A stretch of DNA of 64,000 bases, taken from the NCBI GenBank assembly GCA_036850595.1, contig CM072160.1, positions 18,641,906 through 18,705,905 of the forward strand, in the 5' to 3' direction. Within the stretch, counting starts at the first letter, position 1; each line of letters opens with the position of its first letter. This stretch comes from Rhyacichthys aspro (lineage: Eukaryota > Chordata > Actinopteri > Gobiiformes > Rhyacichthyidae). Below are positions 59,101 to 64,000 of the stretch, piece after piece. The notes below the pieces were generated by a model. It had not been told where the DNA came from and ran no database searches. It saw only the letters and a program-made list of their open reading frames with translations. The position numbers and the translations under genes are program-made.

Positions 59101-62100
59101 TGTACAGACACAACAGAGCAGTCTGATGACAGAGAGGTTGATATGATGGATGGGGTTCACTTATTGTCCTCCCTGGAGCACTAAAGGGCTGGAAATGAAT
59201 GATAATCTGAACAATTGGAAGCTGGTGCTGGGTCTCTCAATATAGAAACAGCTCTTTGATATATACAAATAACACTCATTTTATCTCAGCACTATAGACA
59301 AGCATTGATAACTGTGTAAAGAAAATGGACAGTTAATTCTTTGGGTCATTTGTAGTCAGTCTTTTCCAGATTCCAGTTTGATACTTGAAACTTTTTCCAG
59401 TAGTGTTCAGATCATATCTAACAGTCTAGAGCTGAGTTTCCTAAAACGTGGGTTGGCGTCAAAAAGTAGAATTTGTCATATCTTTAAGCTATAAGCATCA
59501 AGGGTTGGACGTCTTTTTGATCAGATGCATTTGGATGCATTTGGTGAAAACTACAGACTGCAGTTCAAAACCTTTTACCGCCACCGACATGATATTGCCT
59601 TTTAACAAATCAGATGAAAATAGGATGATGAGTTCTTTTAACATATGTTCTAACTAAATCAATTTACTTTTTTAAATATTGTGTTTTTTTAATATGTATG
59701 TTCAAAAAAGAAACATGAATGTGCTTCTCCTTTAGCAGGGCTCAGTTTGTCCACTACAGGCAATTGCAGAAATAGAAACAGGAAATAGCAAAACTTGAGC
59801 TTGGGTTCTGAGGCGATTTAAATAGTATTTAAGAAAGAAAGATAACGTCAAGTGTCAAGTGAAGCAATGTTCTGCTATTGAAAACACAATGTTCTGCTTC
59901 ACTGTATAATACAAACTTTTATTAAAGATTTAAATGAAAAATAATTGCTTTGGCAGAGGTAAGATGTTAAAACAGCAACACTAAACTAAGACTAAAACTA
60001 AACTAAAACTAAGACCACTAAAAGGAACAAAAGATACAGTATACATTCATCAAAATTGGTGATAATTTGTTTAGAACTTTGACACACTGGTAAATACACT
60101 GATATGAATTGTTTTCTCTTTTTTTTTTTTTGTCTAGACATCCGTTACACTCTCACACGTAGTCTAAACTAAGGCCATTGTCTGCTCATGTTAGATAGAC
60201 TTATCTGGCGGTGCTTAAACAATATCTGTCTATTCTGTTCCAGTAACCTGAATATCTAGTACCACAGGGTGTCCAACTATGCTGTAATGCTGATGTAACA
60301 GTAAAATGATAGCAAAATGATATTGAGCCTTATTCTTTTACACTGGTGAACAGCTTGAGGCATTATAAGGCAAATTTCTTTTACACTAACATTACTGTTG
60401 GTAATCCATCCAATGTCTTTTACCCTATAAAACACTGACTGGATGTAATAATGACAGAAAAAGTCATGTGATATTAAGACTCATCACAACAGAGTGAGCA
60501 CACTTCCAACCTTTCAAAGTAGGACATATAATAATGAAAGATTAGCTGTTACTGTCACCTTTGCAAATGAAAACGTTAAATAAAAGTGTTAATCATATGG
60601 AATAATTATTTTCATTCTTCCTATATACATACTGCCCTATATGAAACACAAGCACTAGCCACTTAACAGACATTAGACAGACTTTAGCCTACAAAGATGC
60701 TTGTAATGAATATTTGCTGTTATTTGGTTAATTTTAAAGTGCACTGTTCTGGGGTTTCTGCTCAAAACTGGGACATAGTTGTTCTAATGAGAAAAGATGC
60801 ATAAAAACCAGACAGTCCTCAACAAATGGGAACAAATGGTCACTCTAGTTTAGTCCTGGGTTTAACCATGGTCTCAGTCTTCTTGGGATTAGTTGTAATT
60901 CTTTATAAAAGCTTCTATTTAGTTACATAATACAACAGTTATTTGGTGGAAAGACTGGAAAGCAATATCTCTATGTTGAAAATATGTGGTGTAGCTTTCT
61001 AGTTATGGTTATGATTAACAACCCTCTACACACTTTAATAACCTCCTCAAGTGAAGGTTACATGAGCACTTACAGGTACCATTTCTCAACAGCCATTTAA
61101 CCTGCTCGAGTGGACAAGTAAAAAGCCGGAGTCAGGACAATTCTGACGTTACCTCACCTAAGCTGCTTTGCCCACTGACCTGGAGAACCTTTTTCTGTTC
61201 GCTCCTGAAGAAAAGAAAGCACGGCGGAGATAATTAAGCGTTTAATCATGTCACATTCTCCAGAGAGTAAGAACCAGCACTCCAGCGACTTTACGAGTGC
61301 AGTGCAAGTGTCCTGAGTGCCTCAAGTGATATCACAGCCACCTCATGTCCCACCCACTCACACTCTACCGCAGCCTGTCAGTGTAAAAGGCCCAGCACCC
61401 TTCTGCCAACCCACCGCTGTCACGTCTCCGCTTTTATGTTCCAGATTAATGTGCCGTGTGTTTCCCTCTTCCTGCTGCTGCTGCTGCTACAGTTGATAGC
61501 GTCCCTACCGTGACTCCATTACGGCAGCAGCGGGACTGAGGAAATTTATGTTCCCGCTAACAACACGCTTCTTTGAGTCCCATCCCCCCATCACCTCAGA
61601 CGCCACCTGCCTCCTCAAACAGCCCTCCAGGACCTACCAGCAAATGTCCACCTGACTGTTACCTTCCCCGAACCACTTGTTTTAACCTGCAATACAAAAA
61701 GCAAGAAAGAAATAGATGAGAAGTGGAGATTAAGCACTATTTAAAGGCTTTGGTTGATGCTTAAACTGAGATCTTCATAAATTATTGAGGGTGAATGAAA
61801 GTGGAAGAGTCCAATTTGAACGCCTCACTGCTCACATGCTCTTTGTGAAATACACAGTGCTGTAAATGCAATCAGTCTGCCATTGTTGTAATTGCAGTTG
61901 GGCAATTTATCAGAAAAGATTAAATGGACGTTCTGAATCAATATCAATATAATCTTTAAGGATGAGATGTGCTTTCTTTCATTACAAGTTTCAACGTTCA
62001 AATTTATCATTATAGCAGTATCAACAACTGCAATATCTATATCGGAAAGAACTGCTTGTATCACAACGTTTTGTCATTTCATGTGATAGACATTTGACAC

Positions 62101-63298
62101 TTGAATTCACATTGTGGCATCATTACATAAGTCAAATATCTCAGGTCTTACTGTTAGGATGGTTATTGCTGTTGCATGTTTTTCTTAGTTGAAATTAATG
62201 TGAGTTACAGAGCATGATATTGTTAAGGATGGTGAGCAAATGCACGAAACATAACAGGTTATAACTGCAAAATGCATTTTTTTTTTGCTATATGTAGAAT
62301 ACTGCCAAGTAACACTAGAAATATTGTCAACGCTGTGAAAATATTGTAAGTATTGTAAGTAAAATACAATCAAACAACAGTAAAAACCCAAAATAGTAAA
62401 ACACCATAGAGAATTAACTAAATTAGCTTGAATCAAAAACTATTACTGGTGTCTGTCTGTGTCATCTAAGTGTTAAAATACTGTAACTGTACTGTATTTC
62501 ACATGTCAGTTTTTGTCAAAAAATGATTCGATAATTTTCCCATTAAATTATATTGTGAAAAACATTTATTTATCAAAAAAAAAGAAAAGAAAAAAAAGGT
62601 ACTACTTTACGACTTGTTAATGTGAAATATACCTTAGTTATAGAAAGACCCTTGTAATGTCCCACTATGTTAAATTTGAGGGGAAAAAATGGCGACCATA
62701 TACCATAAAAGTGACTTAATTTTTATAATGTAAAATCATCAATCAACCCCAAAACACCATTGTCCACAAATGGGAAAGGCCCCAGGAGTAGCCCTTGGTG
62801 CACACCACTGCATGTTACATAACGCCAGAAATGATATATGGGATCTCCAACACAAACCACAGACCACTTCTCCAATAATGACGTCCACTCATTCATCTGC
62901 TCCTGTTCCTCGTTTGTAGTTTCTATATTTGAGCTGCACCTTCCCTAAACTGAGAAAAGAGGAAGACTTTTTGCTCTGTACACGGAGGAAATGTGCTGTG
63001 AAAAACAAGTCAAACGCCTGAGTAACCCATTTGTAACCCTTTTGAAACATGTGACCCCTAAAGCAAAACGAAAAGGTAAGGCCATTTTTACGCTGAGATG
63101 ACCTTTTCCACTTCAAATGAACGTAACAGCGTGCGAAAATTAGCTTTCTGACATTACTAAAAGCTGAAGAAGAAAAAAAAACATCCCTAGCATCAACAGG
63201 ACTCATACGCAGTCAACAGCATAGGTAGCAGGACCATTATCTCTGCTCACCTCACGATTGAGAAAGAGGGAAACCCGCTTTAAATAAAGAAAGCTTAC
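56150..63298. other. mtus2 5' intron(s), about 7.1 kb
   Basis: Mostly AT-rich non-coding DNA. A GC-richer patch at 61090-61680 contains a CTG run (about 61470-61487) and several splice-like sites on minus, and could be an extra 5' UTR exon or a regulatory element. Element ends near 59432 (CCTAAAACGTGGGTTGGCG) and ATATCGG-type sequence around 61990-62110 look transposon-derived. Confidence 0.4.
61090..61680. promoter_or_regulatory. Candidate regulatory element or 5' UTR exon in mtus2 first intron
   Basis: A patch of raised GC content in AT-rich intron, with acceptor-like TTGTATTGCAG (minus, about 61685) and donors GGAAG|GTAACA and GCTG|GTAGGT just after it. No long frame. Function unassigned. 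Confidence 0.25.
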
Positions 63299-63520
63299 CT
63301 TGCGTTTGGGGCAAAGAAAAGAGACAAAAAGATGACAGAGGAGAAGGAGAATTAATGCTGGTCCAAAAACAGTCGGAGAGAGGAAGGTATAGTCCGCAGC
63401 ATCGCAGGGAAACAGAAGGACGAGCACCGGAGTGAGCGCGGGACTGAGCAGAGACAGGAGAGCGCTCTACGCCCATGTGTGCACCGTGAAGGCAGCACGG
63501 GCCCAGCGCGCCCTCTGCTG
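63299..63520 (-). promoter_or_regulatory. Probable mtus2 first (untranslated) exon and upstream promoter
   Basis: A CpG-rich segment (GGGCGCGCTGGGCCC, CCCGCGCTCACTCCGG on minus) leads to a strong donor CGCAAG|GTAAGC at 63298. The next good acceptor on minus opening a known coding exon is at 56150. Reads as the start of the long mtus2 transcript; the exact start is unknown. A second donor GTGAGC lies about 50 bp downstream. Confidence 0.5.
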
Positions 63521-64000
63521 GACACACTGCGCACTACAGCCCCTTTCATTCATTCATCATTCATTATTTACGTCTGCATTATTACACTGGGCTAAGCTAA
63601 AACCAGACATGAAAAATTAATAACGCATTTGACGTGTGTTTATTACATTGTACAGCTATTCATTAAGCCACTTTAAGTAAATGTGTTCCATTCTGTTTAA
63701 TGTTAAAAAGGAAATTCATTTAAAGACAGCAAAATGATTTTATACATACAACCAGTGTCGTAGCTATAAGTCATGATATTATAGACCAATTTTAAATAAT
63801 CTGAATTTTTTTATATTTTCTTTTACCATAGTTTTACATTAACAAATTAACAGGCTTCTACCTCGCATTCTGACCGTTAAACTTTGAGCCTATCCAAAGG
63901 TTTAAAGCTAAAGAGTACTTGAGAAGTGTGTTTTATTAAAATCTCATGTACAGTGAGAAAGCAAAGACTGGTCTTTTGGATGTAAAATGCCATCAGATCC
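63521..64000. other. Sequence upstream of mtus2
   Basis: A short CATT-rich simple repeat at about 63546-63570, then AT-rich DNA with no recognised feature. Confidence 0.4.

Noticed and set aside
1..64000. CRISPR arrays, bacterial operons, rRNA genes
   Set aside because: Spliced vertebrate genes throughout; no regularly spaced direct repeats with unique spacers and no rRNA sequence.

Overview
This window is vertebrate nuclear DNA, almost certainly from a teleost fish. All genes are intron-containing with GT/AG splice sites. The proteins are clear vertebrate orthologues. The introns carry terminal-inverted-repeat DNA elements and LINE/SINE tails of the kinds common in ray-finned fish. Four protein-coding loci are visible. 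Their human counterparts (FOXO1, SLC25A15, STOML3, MTUS2) all lie on chromosome 13q from memory, so the block reads as conserved synteny. I cannot tell which teleost a/b duplicate this is.

Layout: (1) 1-8827, minus strand: coding exon 1 of foxo1 (219 codons, ending inside the forkhead domain) and about 8 kb of its first intron. The intron holds an unusual dispersed ~160-bp repeat, and exon 2 lies beyond the window. (2) 8828-10720: foxo1 upstream region and slc25a15 leader, divergently transcribed. (3) 10859-15269, plus: slc25a15, six coding exons, 303 aa, the mitochondrial ornithine carrier. (4) 17303-24714, plus: a stomatin-family gene (stoml3 by synteny, very stomatin-like by sequence), seven exons, 289 aa. 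(5) 24911-29343: convergent intergenic space with DNA transposon remnants and the probable mtus2 3' UTR. (6) 29344-63299, minus: mtus2, fourteen coding exons whose phases all agree and give 1117 aa. It is a microtubule plus-end/EB1-associated coiled-coil protein, with a probable 5' UTR exon at the far right.

Two features inside mtus2 stand out. A GC-rich internal first exon (37419-37475) starts with a strong-context ATG and splices in phase to the coiled-coil exons, predicting a 345-aa short isoform. Around 51126-51690 there is a compact housekeeping-style promoter (CCAAT, ETS and NRF1 motifs) followed by a first exon with a perfect donor. Its open frame stops after 43 codons and again ten codons later, so it looks like the decayed first exon of a nested gene or an unrecognised alternative mtus2 promoter.

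The four genes share no pathway. FoxO1 is an insulin/AKT-controlled transcription factor, ORC1 imports ornithine for the urea cycle and polyamines, the stomatin homologue scaffolds membrane rafts and channels, and MTUS2 acts at growing microtubule ends. No rRNA, tRNA gene, CRISPR array or intact transposase gene was found. All exon boundaries were read by eye from splice consensus, reading frame and remembered protein families; no alignment was run.
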